Notes: a model not told the origin generated them from the letters alone. A stretch of 64,000 nt of DNA from Muscardinus avellanarius (GCA_963383645.1 OY726557.1:152652201-152716200), one strand, 5' to 3'; shown: positions 34,090 to 45,826, numbered from the stretch's first letter. Translations and numbers: made by a program.

Positions 34090-34140
34090 AAGAGCTGCTT
34101 AGCATGTGAGACCCTGGGTTCCATACCTACCACCAAAAGA
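34090..34140 (+). mobile_element. Solo ID-element fragment
   Basis: 'gctgcttagcatgtgagacc' and 'ctgggttccatacctaccacc' resemble the 3' half of a standard rodent ID element, not the dimeric SINE tail. Confidence 0.6.
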
Positions 34141-34366
34141 AGAAAAGAGAAAAGGTCACTTCTATTATCTACTGACAATTTTTAATGGGAACCATGGACC
34201 CATCCCCCTCAATTTTTCCACAACCAACTTTTAAAACAGTTGGAAGGCTCCTCTCATAGTATTTTGATTCTCTAGAGTCAGATAATAATTAATTTTCATA
34301 GGAAGCACACAAAGTACAAGTCCTCATACCATAACATTTGTTTTCACAAAGAATTTTAATTTGCTA

Positions 34367-34555
34367 GCTGGGTGTGGTGGAGCACACCTATGATCCTAGA
34401 ACTTGGTAAACTAGTTAAGAGGATCCAGGTTGGAGACCAGTCTTGACAACTTAGCAAGACCCTGCTTAAAAAATTTTTAAAGAAAATTAAGGGACTTGGT
34501 GTGTAGCTCAGAGGTAGAATGCCCCTTGGTTCAATCATCAGCACCAAAAATAATA
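34367..34555 (+). mobile_element. B1-dID SINE
   Basis: Diverged dimer with an (AAT)n tail. Near-duplicates TAATTTGCTA / AATTTTGCTA flank it. Confidence 0.85.
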
Positions 34556-34631
34556 ATAATAATTTTGCTATCCCTTCCCACCCACCCCGACCCCGTTCCC
34601 TTTTTTGTATGGCCATATCTTGTGTGACTTT

Positions 34632-34737
34632 TGTTTTGTTTTTTAAATAGGGTCGCACTAAGTTGCCTTGAACCTGCAATCCTTCTGTCTTAGTCTTCCA
34701 AGTACTGGAATTATAGGTATGTGCCATCATACCCAGC
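34632..34737 (-). mobile_element. Antisense B1 body
   Basis: 'ttttaaatagggtcgcacta' to 'atgtgccatcatacccagca'; no ID part. Confidence 0.75.
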
Positions 34738-34774
34738 ACCATATGTTTTTTTTTTCATTCAAAAATGTTATTAT

Positions 34775-35004
34775 GTATTTATTATTTATTATTTATTTAT
34801 TTATTTATTTATTTGCAGTACTAAGGTAAGAGGTGTTCTACCTCTGAGATACATCCTCAGCCCTTTTTACTTTTTGCTTTGAAACAGGGTCTCACAAGGT
34901 TGCTGAAAGTCTCACTGAGTTATGAGTCTGTCCTCAAACCTGGGATCCTCTTGTCTCAGCCTCTCAAATACTAGGATTACTGTTACGGACTGCCACACCA
35001 GCTT
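34775..35004 (-). mobile_element. Antisense B1-dID SINE
   Basis: Antisense (ATTT)n tail, ID and B1, ending 'tgccacaccagctta'. Confidence 0.85.
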
Positions 35005-35465
35005 AGTCAGATATTTTAAAGAAGAAGAAAATTAAATGAAGAAGAAAAATTCTCTCAACAATAAAGTAAAATCAATCTACTACATACCCCCTATTTCAAA
35101 AGCAACAACAGGCTACATACACACTATATAGAACACTCATTTCTATTAGTGGCTTATCGCCTGTCCACACACACTTACCAGTTTTCTAAATTAAATCATC
35201 ACTTTTCCTGTGTACTAGAGAGAAAATTGAAGCTGAGTCTTTTACTTGGATAAGCTCAAGGGAATGCTATTTGGCATGTCTTTCATAAACTAGCAGGCAG
35301 TATGGTTTTTTAAATTTTCAAAGTATCAGAGAAATTCCACTACTGAGGAATGTGTCTGATTCCAATGAAAAGATATCATTCTGTGTCTACCCCTTTTTCC
35401 CAGAATAAAGGAAAGGTCCAGAGAAGAGAGCACTATTAATGTAGCAAGGTTAAGTACAGGAAGCA

Positions 35466-35469
<4 letters not shown>
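35005..35469. other. Unique sequence
   Basis: No clear repeat or exon. Confidence 0.45.

Positions 35470-35510
<41 letters not shown>
35470..35510 (+). repeat. (TG)n at antisense SINE tail
   Basis: About 20 TG units next to 'ttactagggattaaaccc'. Confidence 0.95.
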
Positions 35511-35516
<6 letters not shown>

Positions 35517-35660
35517 GGATTAAACCCAGGGGCATTTTACCTCCAAGCTCTATCACCAGCCCTATTTTTTTCTTTAATTTGAAACAGGGTCTTGCTTAGT
35601 TCTCCTATCTCAGGCTCCCAAATACTGGGCTTACAAATGTGTACCACCAGACCTGGCCCA
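35511..35660 (-). mobile_element. Antisense B1-dID SINE with B1 deletion
   Basis: Antisense ID and shortened B1, ending 'ccaccagacctggccc'. Confidence 0.85.
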
Positions 35661-36185
35661 ATTTTTTTTTTAATCACTTGATATTGACAACTAACTCAAG
35701 ATGCTTCCCCACCCTTCACAAAATAAAAGACACTCTCCATTATACCAGATAATCAGCCAAATCAGATAAGCCAGCAATATAAAATTGTCATGGTTTAGTA
35801 TTTTTAAAAACTATTAGTTATATTTTTACCACAGAATCTAAAAATTAGGACTAAAAAATCAATCATCACTAATATAAAATTACTTACAAAATGTTAATTA
35901 CTAGTCTTACCCTTGCCTTTTCTTACCATGTTCCATATAAAATTATAATCTGAAAATTATTCTCAAACAAAAATTCAAGATCCTAGAAAATTATGACTTA
36001 CTTGATTTTCTTTTATGCATTCATACCTTTGCAAAAAGGGGGGAAAGGCTGGAAAAGTAGCAGATTATTAGCTACTCTAAGGTACCATCTGTTTCACAAT
36101 TAATTTTTCTGAAGCATATCACAATGCTTACAGTGTTGAATATGTGTTCCACAATGAAACTTTTTCAGCATTGTAACTGGATTCT
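35661..36185. other. Unique AT-rich sequence
   Basis: No recognised repeat or exon. Confidence 0.45.
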
Positions 36186-36428
36186 TTTTTATTTTCTTTT
36201 TTATACTTATTTATTTATTTATTTATTTATTTATTGGTACTAGGGATTGAACCCAAGCGCATGCTATCTCCAAGCTACACACCCAGCCCTTTTTTTAAAT
36301 TTTGAAACAGGGTCTCACTAGGTTGCTGAGACTCTTGTTAAATTGCTAAGGTTGGTCATTCCACCTGTGATCCTCCTGTCTCAGTCTCCCAAGTACTAGG
36401 ATTACAGGCCTGTGCCACCCAGCCTGGT
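36186..36428 (-). mobile_element. Antisense B1-dID SINE
   Basis: (TTTA)n antisense tail, ID 'gggattgaacccaagcgcat', and a B1 body. Confidence 0.88.
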
Positions 36429-36523
36429 TTCAAGGGTTATATTTAATTGAAATATTTGTTTAATCAGAATACTGCACTCTATATCTGTGCTATTCTGGTT
36501 ACACTATCAAGAATCCAGTTACA

Positions 36524-36708
36524 GGCTGGGTGTGGTAGCTCACATCTGTAATCCTAGTACTTGGGAAGCTGAGATAAGAGAATCTTAGGTTTGAGACCTG
36601 GCTCAGCAACATGGTGAAACTCAGCAATCTAGTTAGGCTCTATTTCTAAAAAGGGCTGGGGTATAGCTCAAAGGTAGAATGCACCTGGCTTATATTCCTA
36701 GAAAAAAG
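36524..36708 (+). mobile_element. B1-dID SINE, short linker
   Basis: Diverged dimer with imperfect flanks ATCCAGTTAC / ATCCACATTAC. Confidence 0.82.
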
Positions 36709-37438
36709 GATCCACATTACCAGAAATATACAAACTGAAGTTTAAATTCACCTGGCCTAAAACAAAACTGTTAACATCTTTTCTACAGAATATCCTGTTA
36801 TCATCCTTCCCCTTCTCTTTTGCTTCAAGGGCCATTAAGATAAATAAATATTATGTAAGTTGCTAAGCATATACAAAAACCAGCCATCATAACTCAAAAT
36901 ATGGCAGCTGCAAAAGTTGAAACACACGTTCCATGACCTAGACAGCCAGGTGCTCAGCAACTGGTTTTAATTTGCAGGAAGAAAATCAGCAAGAAGCAGC
37001 CCTGGGTTGCTGAAACAGATCTACTGGGAATACACTGTAAGGGTTATTATTTGCTGGGCAACGGTTCAACAGGCTAGAGAAGGGAAAACTGGCAGAGCTG
37101 CAAGCTGAAAGTGGTGGGTGGCATCTGGGAGACAGCAATACTGGCACCTGCCTAGAAAGCTACCATGGGCCAAAATTACCATCCAGACATCAAGGATGGC
37201 TGTGGCCAGAACAGGTGGCAGTCACAGTTCTGGCATAAGAAAATATCATGAAAGAGATTTGAAGCTAAATGACCCCCTTTCCCTCAACCTTTCTCATCTA
37301 TCCATAATAAATTCTTCACTATTGTACAACCTTTACTGGATGCAATTTAATATTCTATTTTTTAAATCTAATGTTTATGTTTATAAATCTAGAGAAAAGC
37401 TTGGCCATAACATACATACATACATATATATATGACTT
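36709..37438. other. Unique sequence with a small CATA repeat
   Basis: CATA/TA-rich tract at 37409-37434. The segment 36860-37300 is repeat-free and includes no recognisable exon. Confidence 0.45.
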
Positions 37439-37455
37439 TAAAAGACTTGCACTGG

Positions 37456-37670
37456 GGCCGGGCATGGTAGTGCACCCTTGTAATTCCAGCATTCAGAAGG
37501 CTGAGACCAGAGGATCAGTTTGCAGACAGCTTCAGCTACTTAGTGAGGCCCTTTGCAACTCAGTGAGACCCTGTTTCAAAATAAAGAATAAAAAATAGGG
37601 CTGAGGGTGTAGCTCAGAGGTAGAATGCACCTGGGTTCCATCCCAGACCACAAAAAAATAAAAAATAATA
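37456..37670 (+). mobile_element. B1-dID SINE with long target duplication
   Basis: Flanked by AAAAGACTTGCACTGG (37440-37455) and AAAAGACTTGCGCTGG (37671-37686), 16 bp with one mismatch. Confidence 0.93.
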
Positions 37671-37815
37671 AAAAGACTTGCGCTGGATGCTAGAGCAATA
37701 CTAAATTAAGTTTTATTTTTACATTATATAATCTGAAGCATTATCATTAATACAATTACTATTGTGTTCTAAGAGGTCTTAAGAATTGAGAAGATGTTTC
37801 TCAAAACAGCTTTTT

Positions 37816-38036
37816 GCAAGACATGGTGTCACATGCCTGAAATCCCAGTATTTGGGAGGCTGATACAGAAGAATCACAGGTTCCAGGCCAGCCTCAACAA
37901 TGTAGCAAGACTTTTAGCAACCTAGCAAGATCCTGTTTGAAAACAACAACAACAAAAAAAAAAAAAATAAGAAAAATTGGGTTGTTGCTTGGAGGTAGAC
38001 TGCCCCTGGGTTCAATCCCTAGTTCAAAAAAAAAAA
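37816..38036 (+). mobile_element. B1-dID SINE
   Basis: Dimer with an AAC-rich linker. Confidence 0.87.
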
Positions 38037-38768
38037 GCATGATTTTCAATGGCTTAATGGTTGTTGGTTCCCAATTTTTCTGTACTCTGAAACCACTCCA
38101 ATCTTCACTGTACAGGAGGCAGTACATGAGGTGGTTATTGCTCAAGCTAGGTAAGTGCCTTCTGTTCCCACAGCAACCTATTTTCTGACCTTCTCACCCA
38201 AGAGAGCCCTTCAATTAGCACCTGCTGGAAAGAAAATCCAGAAGAAATAAAGATACTGTGAAAGGGCACCTATTAAGCTCATCTAGAGCACGCAATGAGG
38301 TAGATTGAAGTAATCAGCCAACCCAATTTAATTCCACTCTGATGAGTGTCAAGGCTCTCATTTAAATTAACACAAGTATAACTGCTTTTACTCGTAACAT
38401 GTCACAGAATCTTAAAGCACCACATTTCCTAATCTACCAGTTCCAAAAATTAATTACAGTTCATTTGAAAGATGCAGTTGTTTCTGCTCCTTTAACTCAA
38501 ATTCTAATGACTGGAGGGATTAAATGAATGAAGTAATTACACATACACACCTTTGATTAGGCTGCCCAACCAAACAAGCAAAACCACCTCGGTGGGCTGC
38601 AGAGCAACGAAGCATCTCTCAGTGAATAACCAAGAATCCACACTGGATTCCACTTACACTAAATAAAACCTAGGTGCAAAGTTAAATACCAGAAGTAGCC
38701 TAAAATAATGGTTCCCACTAACGGCTGAAGGATGACTAAGTAAGCAGTAGAAAACTAAAGACAGTCTT
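38037..38768. other. Repeat-free intron block, candidate conserved noncoding DNA
   Basis: Over 700 bp without any recognised repeat between SINE clusters. It contains several homeodomain-type words (TTAATTACAG, TAATCAGCC, AAGTAATTACAC). Conservation is a guess. Confidence 0.35.
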
Positions 38769-38850
38769 CCTTTTTTTTTTTTTTTTTTCAGTACTGGGGA
38801 TTGAACCCAGGCAGGGTGTGCTCTACCAGAGAGCTATACCCCAAGCCCTT
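38769..38850 (-). mobile_element. Antisense solo ID element
   Basis: T-rich tail then 'ggggattgaacccaggcagg' and 'gctataccccaagccc', with no B1 body attached. Confidence 0.75.
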
Positions 38851-38861
38851 TCTACTTACTT

Positions 38862-39060
38862 CTTTTTGTACTCATGATTGAACCCAGAGGCATTCTACCT
38901 CCGACTTACACCCCCACCCCCAGCACTTTTTTATTTTTGATATTGAAACAGACTCTCACTCAATTGCTAAGGGTCTGAATAAATTGCTGAGATTGGCTGG
39001 TCCTCCTGTCTCGGTCTCCCAAGTACTGGGATTACAGATGTGTGCCACCATGCCCAGCTC
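38862..39060 (-). mobile_element. Antisense B1-dID SINE
   Basis: Antisense ID and B1, ending 'ccaccatgcccagct'. Confidence 0.88.
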
Positions 39061-39061
39061 C

Positions 39062-39316
39062 ACTTATCTATTTATTCATGTACTTACTTATTTAGCACTG
39101 AGGACTGGATCCATGAGGCATTCTGTCTCTATGCATGTACACCCTAGTCCTTTTTTATTTTTTATTATCTCTTATATTTTTTTTAATTTTTATTGAAACA
39201 GGCACTTGCTAAGTTGCTGAGGGCCTCACTAAGTTGCTGAGCCTTGCCTGCAACCTGGCACCCTCCTGTCTCAGCCTCCTAAGTAGTAATATTACAGGCA
39301 AGTGCCACCATGCCTG
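39062..39316 (-). mobile_element. Antisense B1-dID SINE
   Basis: Diverged ID and a good B1 body; directly adjoins the previous SINE. Confidence 0.85.
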
Positions 39317-39334
39317 ATTCCATTGATTTATGTA

Positions 39335-39500
39335 ATTATTCATTCATTCATTCATTCATTTATTTATTTACCACTGGGATTGAACCCAGGGGAATTTTGC
39401 TTCTGAATTGTACCCCCAACCCATTTTTAAAATTTTGAAACAGGATCTAAGTTGCCCAGCCTAGCTTTGAATGTGCTATCCTGCCCCAGCCTCCTAATCA
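39335..39500 (-). mobile_element. Antisense B1-dID SINE, shortened
   Basis: (ATTC)n/(ATTT)n antisense tail, ID, partial B1. Third of a same-strand row. Confidence 0.85.
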
Positions 39501-40579
39501 AATTTCTTAAACTTTTGTTTTCCCCCTTTTTTACTTAATTCCTTCCCTGTGCAACCCAAAATTCTGGTAGCAAAGTGGGCCCTGAACACATACTAGAGAA
39601 TGGCTTAAAGTAAAACAACACAGGCTAAGGTGTGTCTGGGAAACAAGGCAAATGCATGATGGGGGTACTTCAGCCTAAGACATCTACCTAGGTGTGCTTA
39701 TCTGCCCTTAAGGTTTTCTCCGATAAGCACCTACCTAATCCCCAGATCAGAAACTCACCAAAGCAGTGAACTTCAAACTGAGATCTGTGGCCTCGGAGGG
39801 TAGGCATCCTTGAGAAACAATGCATTTGCTTCTTGCTAACGCCCTCAGTAAGTGCATATTCTACAACATCATCCTATGAGCAACAAACCACTGGCACAGG
39901 TGCCCTCCTCGTTTGTGTCATGAATCATTAGTGCCAGGAACTTCTGCTTCCAGACAGAGGCAATATGACTGGTAAATAAAAAAAGCCTGTGACAGAAGTA
40001 GCTCTCAAAGAATAGAAGGCCAATAGCAGAGCGAGAAGACTCAAGTACAGTATGTTGTCTGTTGGGAAAAGCAATGAGAAAATGAATCATCAACAACACA
40101 CAAGATATTATCAGCAGTCTTTCAGTGAGGAGAAAATTGGTTTCAGCAAAACATCATCATCCATTAGATTAATTAAATATAGTTGACATATTTTGTATTG
40201 GTTTCTCAATATTGTTTACATTAAATTTGTAAGCGGATTTGCTTTTAAGGTAGTGTACATGATGTACATAGAATTATAGTTTCATGCTTGTATACATTTA
40301 ATTAGCTACCATAATAAATATATAGTTAAGCCCAGTAATTTTGCCCCTTTAAAAGAATCCCAAACATATAGGTTTAAAATATCTTAAAGAAAGAACAAAA
40401 AGCCGACCAGTTCCAGCTCACAGCAATGAGAAAAAATAAATACAGTAAGAAAGGAAGGCTGGCCCAGATGCGACAGAGCAAGGTGGAAGAATGCTAATGC
40501 TCTCCCATCTAATCAATACTGTCTACACTCTTATATAAGTCCCTTCTATAAATATGTTTTATATATTATATATTCATTT
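39501..40579. other. Unique intron sequence
   Basis: No repeat or exon recognised. Confidence 0.45.
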
Positions 40580-41040
40580 TATATACATACACCATATAAA
40601 ATGTGTAGTATGTGCATACAACCTAAGCATGCTTCCCTACTCTTTTTTATTTTTTGATACTGTAGATTGAACCCAGGGGCATTCTACCTCTGAACTATAC
40701 CCCCAGCTCTTTTGATTTTGAAGCACTGTATCACAAAATTGCTGAGAGTCTCACTAAATTGCTAAGGCTACCCTCTAACCTAAAATCCTCCTGTCTCAGC
40801 CTCCCAAGTACCGGGCTTACAGGTGTGAGCCACCAGACCCACCCCTTCATACTCAAAATCATCTCCATTACTTATAGTACATAATACAAGGTAAATGCTA
40901 AGTAAGTAGCTGCTATACCGTATTATTTGATAAAAATAAACAAAAAAGTCTGTATATGCAGTTTGCCATCTTTTGTCACTTATATTTTCTGAATATTTTC
41001 CACCCATGGTTGGTTGAATCTACAGATACGATGCCACAGA
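40580..41040 (+). mobile_element. MER2-like Tigger MITE split by a SINE
   Basis: Left part: 'ccatataaaatgtgtagtat' and 'gcatacaacctaagca'. Right part: 'catctccattacttatag', 'gctgctataccgtattat', 'aaagtctgtatatg' and 'ggttggttgaatctacag'. This follows the MER2 (TcMar-Tigger) order I recall. Confidence 0.7.
40643..40848 (-). mobile_element. Antisense B1-dID SINE in MER2
   Basis: Complete antisense dimer inserted between the two MER2 halves; TACTC occurs on both sides. Confidence 0.88.
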
Positions 41041-41064
41041 CAGAGAAGAATATAGTAGGGTTTT

Positions 41065-41275
41065 TTTTTTACTGGTTGATAAATTTTGATTGACAAAAAC
41101 TATATACTTGGTATATAACATTTTATTTTGGTATATGCATACACTGTAGAATGGCTAAATCTGCATAATGTATGCATTACCTCACATATTTATATTTTTG
41201 TAGTTAGAACACTTAAAAGCACTTAGAAAATTCCAATCTGTCTATCCCCCCACCTTTTTTTCTCTTCTTTTTTGG
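41065..41275 (+). mobile_element. Old L1 3'UTR-like fragment
   Basis: 'gtatatgcatacactgtaga', 'atgcattacctcacatattt' and 'agaacacttaaaagcactta' resemble an L1M 3' region. The family is uncertain. Confidence 0.45.
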
Positions 41276-41654
41276 AGGAATTCTGTGCATTTTTGCACAA
41301 ACAAACCTTATTCACCTCATAGGTGATTCCTTGAAGTAAGTATAAAGAAAAAGTAAAAGGGAAATAATACAAGAGAGTAATTTTGAAATATTTCTTTGGA
41401 TGTGGTCTTTAAAAAGAGAAAATTAGTAAGTACAAAAAACCTATGATTTCACAGCTCAAATTTAATAGTGGCAACTGATAAAGAAATAAAGTTCATAAAA
41501 TATGCTTAATGAAAAGTGTGGAGATTTTGAATCAAACTACGTGAACTATATCTGATTCACCAGGGTCAAGATTATTCCCAAATATCGCTCACAAAATTTC
41601 CATATGTCTATAAAAAAATGAATAAATAATCCTAGCTTTTCCTAGATGTTTCCC
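41276..41654. other. Unique sequence
   Basis: Nothing recognised. Confidence 0.45.
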
Positions 41655-41770
41655 TCCTTCTGCAGGTAAAGTAGGACTCAGATTAATTTATTTGCCAACT
41701 ATCACACAGCACTTGGACAGCATCAAAATTTAAACTCAAGTCTAAGCCAATACACTAAACTCTCCTCCTT
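41655..41770 (+). mobile_element. MIR fragment
   Basis: 'gtaaagtaggactcagat', 'actatcacacagcacttgg' and 'aaatttaaactcaagtctaa' follow MIR order. Confidence 0.55.
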
Positions 41771-41811
41771 TAACTCAGAATGGATACAAACAATGGAATG
41801 CAATATTCACT

Positions 41812-41898
41812 TTTTTCTTTTTTTTTTTTTCATGGTACTGAGGATTGAACGAGGCATTCTACCTCTGAACTACACCCTCAACCCTATTTTTTATTCTT
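41812..41898 (-). mobile_element. Antisense ID tail fragment
   Basis: T-rich tract, 'tactgaggattgaac', 'ctacaccctcaaccctat'. The body was displaced by the next SINE. Confidence 0.75.
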
Positions 41899-42102
41899 TT
41901 CTTAATTTTCTTTTCATTACTATGGATGGAACCCAGAGGCATTTACCTTCAAGCTACACCCCCAGCCCTATTTCATATTCTTTATTTTGAAACAGGGTCT
42001 CACTAAGTTGCAGAGGGCCTCACTAAGTAGCTGAGGCTGGCAATTCTCCTGTCTCAGCCTCCCAATTACTGGGATTACAAGCATGCACCACCAACTCCAG
42101 CA
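41899..42102 (-). mobile_element. Antisense B1-dID SINE
   Basis: Complete antisense dimer beginning 'tactatggatggaaccc'. Confidence 0.88.
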
Positions 42103-42260
42103 GTAGTTCACTTATAAAATATTAAACAGCCAGGCATAGTAGCGCACCTGTAATCCCAGTACTTGGAAAGCTAATGCATGAGGATAACAGGTTCAAGACA
42201 GTCTTAGCAACTTAGGGAGACCCTGTTTCAAAATAAAAAATAAAATCAGGGTAAAGGTAG

Positions 42261-42730
42261 CTGGCCATGGTGGTGCACGCCTATAATTCCTGTACTTGGG
42301 AGGCTGAGACAGGAGTATCTGAAGTTCAAGGACAGCCTCAGCAAGTAGTGATACTCTCAGCAATCTAGAGAAAAACCTTGTTTCCAAATAAGAGCTGGGC
42401 ATGGTGGAGCACGCTTGTAATCCCAGCATTTGGGAGGCTGAGACCAGAGAATCGTGGTTCGCAGATAGCTTCAGCTACTTAATGAGGCCCTCAGCTACTT
42501 AGTGAGGCCCTGTGCAACTTAGTGAGACCCTGTTTCAAAATAAAGAATAAAAAATAGGGCGGGGGGGGGGGGATATAGTTCCGAGGTCAAATGCCCCTGG
42601 GCTCCATCCCCACAACCGCAAAAAAAAAAAAAAATCCAAATAGGAAATCAGGCCAGGGGTGCAGCTCGAAGGTAGAATGCCTGTGGGTTCAATCCCCAGT
42701 ACCACAAAAAATAAATAATTCTTTTAAAAA
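42261..42730 (+). mobile_element. SINE B of the nested stack
   Basis: B body 42261-42392; its ID tail 42651-42712 resumes after C. Confidence 0.85.
42393..42634 (+). mobile_element. SINE C of the nested stack
   Basis: Full dimer with a duplicated 'cagctacttaRtgaggccct' segment and G13 in the ID. Flanks TCCAAATAAG (42383-42392) and TCCAAATAGG (42635-42644). Confidence 0.9.
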
Positions 42731-42795
42731 TAAAGCTAGGGATATAGCTTGAAGGTAGAACACGCCTGAGTTCAATATCCAGTACACACACACAA

Positions 42796-43798
42796 AAAAA
42801 GAGTAACATATATTATTTAAAAATAAAATGTAGTTCAATTTAAATCATCTAGTTCTACTTACATGTCCTCTTCCAGTCAACTAAAGAAACCTAAATAAAT
42901 CTTTACCATAGATAAGAAGTATGTGTAGTTGCTATTGAAACATACACATTTTAATCAAAGAATGCATGCCAAAACTCTCACCCAAAAAGTTATTGCAAGG
43001 ATAGTATATAAAACATTGGTGATTATCAGCTAACCAAGGTGAAACAGCAAGATGCTTAAAAAAAAAAAAAGTCTGCACAGTCTGCACTGGACAACAGACA
43101 CCTAATGACATAGTTGATATAAAATTAGAGAAAACAAAGCCCTCCCCAAGCAGAAAGAAAAACAGACAGAAGGAACAGGAAGGGAGAGACAGCACTCCTA
43201 GGACAGGACCAAGCAGGCTTCAAATCCTTTAGGCACACTTTTATCCTTGCAGCTTCAGAGAGCAAGCATTTAGCAGCTGCAGGCTGGCCTCAGAGCATCC
43301 TCCCCAAGGGACAGAAGGTAGTTGGTGGGAAAAGCACAGTGCTGTCATGTGACTTCAAGGTTTCCTCTGGTCTAAAATCTCCCATTTGGCAGCTGATGCT
43401 GGGAATTCTTTTAACAAGGAATAAAACATTTTCCTTCCACAATAAAAGAAATAATAATCACATGTTAAAGGAATATGCACTCACCACAAAGCTAGGAATC
43501 CTAGAAAGACAGCAGGTTGTGTATTTAAGTATATAAGATCAAATTAATGAGGCAAGGTCTATACCTCTAAGGAACTTACCCTCTCAAGATATTTTCACTT
43601 CTGAAAGAAAGAACACACCTACAAGGATGGGAATCACCCGATTCAAGAATCTTAAGTATGCAATATCACTAGTAAAATTATGTACATGTCAGAGTATTTA
43701 TCATTGCTATGTAAGTATTTTCAATGTCTGAAACACGAAAGCTAATCTCACACAGAGTGGAGGGGAAATGTAGAACATCTGGCAGAGTGTGGGAAGCT
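42796..43798. other. Unique sequence, possible regulatory block
   Basis: No repeats. 43200-43420 has two CAGCTG E-boxes and is GC-richer than its surroundings, about 3 kb inside intron 1. Confidence 0.35.
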
Positions 43799-43870
43799 TT
43801 TTTTTTTTCTTTTTGCAGCACTGTGTACTAAATCCATGGGTGCTCTACCACTGAGCTACATCCCCAGCCT
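43799..43870 (-). mobile_element. Antisense solo ID element
   Basis: T-rich tail, 'atccatgggtgctctaccac', 'gagctacatccccagcc'. No B1 body. Confidence 0.75.
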
Positions 43871-43881
43871 TCTTTTTGCAT

Positions 43882-43883
43882 TT

Positions 43884-43933
<50 letters not shown>

Positions 43934-43949
43934 CTTCTTTCTTTCTCTT
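43882..43949 (+). repeat. (CTTT)n microsatellite
   Basis: About 16 CTTT units with minor interruptions. Confidence 0.95.
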
Positions 43950-44155
43950 TGTGGTATGGAAGATTGAACCCAGGGGTATTCTACCTCTGAGCTACACCTC
44001 CAGTGCCATTTATTATTGTGCTTGAAATAAAATTTTGCTAGGTTGCTGAGAGTCTCACTAAATTCTTGAGGCTGTACTTGAACCTCAGATCCTCCTACCT
44101 CAATGTACCAATGTACCATGTACTAGGATTACAGGAGGGTTGCAGAACACCCAGC
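43950..44155 (-). mobile_element. Antisense B1-dID SINE
   Basis: ID and B1. A short duplication 'caatgtaccaatgtacca' interrupts the B1. Confidence 0.85.
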
Positions 44156-44177
44156 TCCCAGACCTTCTTATTCCTTT

Positions 44178-44425
44178 TTTCTTTTTTCTTTTTTTTTCTT
44201 TTTTTTTTTTTTTTTTTTTTTTTGCAGTACTGTGGATGGAACCCCAGGGGCTTTCTACTGCCAAGCTACACACTCCAAGCCCTATTTTTTATTCTTTATT
44301 TTGAAACATGGTCTCACTGAGTCACAAAGGGCTTCACTAAATAGCTGAGGCTGTCGGTAAACCGTGATCCTCCTGTCTGAGCCTCCCAAATGCTAGGATT
44401 ACAAGCGTGTGCCACAGCACCCAAC
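44178..44425 (-). mobile_element. Antisense B1-dID SINE with long T tract
   Basis: T-rich 44178-44223 (antisense tail), ID and B1, ending 'cacagcacccaacc'. Confidence 0.88.
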
Positions 44426-44429
44426 CTTT

Positions 44430-44544
44430 ATTCTTTATTTTGAGGCAGGTTCTCACTAAAGTTGTCCAGGTCAGCCTCAAGCTTTAGATTCTCCTTCCTC
44501 AGTCTTCCATGTAGCTGGGATTACAAACTACCATGCCTGGCTAG
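44430..44544 (-). mobile_element. Antisense B1 body
   Basis: 'ttgaggcaggttctcactaa' to 'ctaccatgcctggcta', no ID. Confidence 0.82.
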
Positions 44545-44912
44545 AAAGGTCCGCCAAAAGAGGAATCAGGCTCTCCAATATGCAAAAAGGCTAATCCTTA
44601 GAACTCAACCAGGATTTGCAAAACTCACATCTGTGTATAAGCAAGGTAGAAAGAATGGCAGATAAGCCTGATTTTTCACAAATCAGTAAACACTATAATC
44701 ACAGTAGCCTCAAATTCAGAAATAAAGTGAATGTGGGCATAAAACACATATTCCTTACCCTGGCTAATATAAATAGTAAGTAATTATTTTAGAATTTGGG
44801 ATAGTTAAAATAAAAAAAGGTTTCAGAACACAGTAATCTCAAGACATCTTTCCAAGCTCCATCTTTATTACTAACAAGCTTCAAGATACAGATCAGATGC
44901 TGATATCTGTTC

Positions 44913-44918
<6 letters not shown>
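44545..44918. other. Unique sequence
   Basis: Nothing recognised. Confidence 0.45.

Positions 44919-44960
<42 letters not shown>
44919..44960 (+). repeat. (CA)n microsatellite
   Basis: About 21 CA units; not attached to a SINE. Confidence 0.95.
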
Positions 44961-44961
<1 letters not shown>

Positions 44962-45220
44962 CCTACCTTTGCCGACTTTGCCCTTGACATCTACAAAGAT
45001 GTTGCTTCTCTGTGTCTCAGAATTACAAGATTACCCAAAGTCCCTACCACCTGTGAAAATACTTTATTCAGCCATCAGTATCAGAGATTGCAGGGTTTCA
45101 TTTCAGAAGCTAAAGTATTCAAAATCTATTAGGAAGCAAATACTTTTTGATGAAGGTAACAAGTTAAGCCTATCATTCAGTTACTCAATTCTCCGTTCAA
45201 TAAGTCTGAGTTTCAGGCAC

Positions 45221-45405
45221 TCTTAGGCCAGTAATGCCAGTACTTGGGAGGATGAGACAGGAGGATCTCAGATTCAAGAACAGCCTGGGCAATTTAGCAA
45301 GACTCCTGTTTCAAAAGAAATAAAATAGAGCTGGGGGTGTAGCTCTAAGGTAGAATGCCTCTGGATTCAATCCCATTACCACAAAAACAAAACAACAAAA
45401 AAAAA
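45221..45405 (+). mobile_element. B1-dID SINE
   Basis: B1 5' end degraded; good linker and ID tail; AAC-rich 3' tail. Confidence 0.85.
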
Positions 45406-45698
45406 AAACCAAAGAGATATTCGTCTAAGTCTTAGAAATTCAAAGTGAAGTTTCAGAGGGGATGAAAGAAGGAAATGAACCCTGTCAAGAGGTGTGCAAG
45501 AAAGGAGGTAGGAGAAGACCGGGTATTTACGTTAATCGCCCGTTCTGACTGGCCTTTTCCTAAGAACTCTCATGCCCAGAGGCTCTACCAAAACCATACA
45601 CAATGGAAACCAAAAAGTAAGACGCCGGAAAACTTGCAGAGTTAAAATCCACAGTGCCACAACGACTCAGATCATCTTACTAAATGGCAAAACTGTAA

Positions 45699-45699
<1 letters not shown>

Positions 45700-45739
<40 letters not shown>

Positions 45740-45740
45740 C
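45700..45740 (+). repeat. (CA)n microsatellite
   Basis: About 17 CA units passing into TA/CACACACGTGTGTG at 45752-45773, a CA-TG palindromic pair. Confidence 0.93.
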
Positions 45741-45826
45741 AAAAATATATGTACACACACGTGTGTGTGTGTATTTTAAAGCCATCTCGATGACTGTACC
45801 CAGATCTACTGAGGCGCAAAGGAAAT

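Larger units (their letters stand above)
42126..42795 (+). mobile_element. Three-level nested SINE stack (outer SINE A)
   Basis: A body 42126-42260, A ID tail 42740-42785. SINE B lies inside with flanks TAAAGGTAG / TAAAGCTAG, and SINE C lies inside B. Confidence 0.85.
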
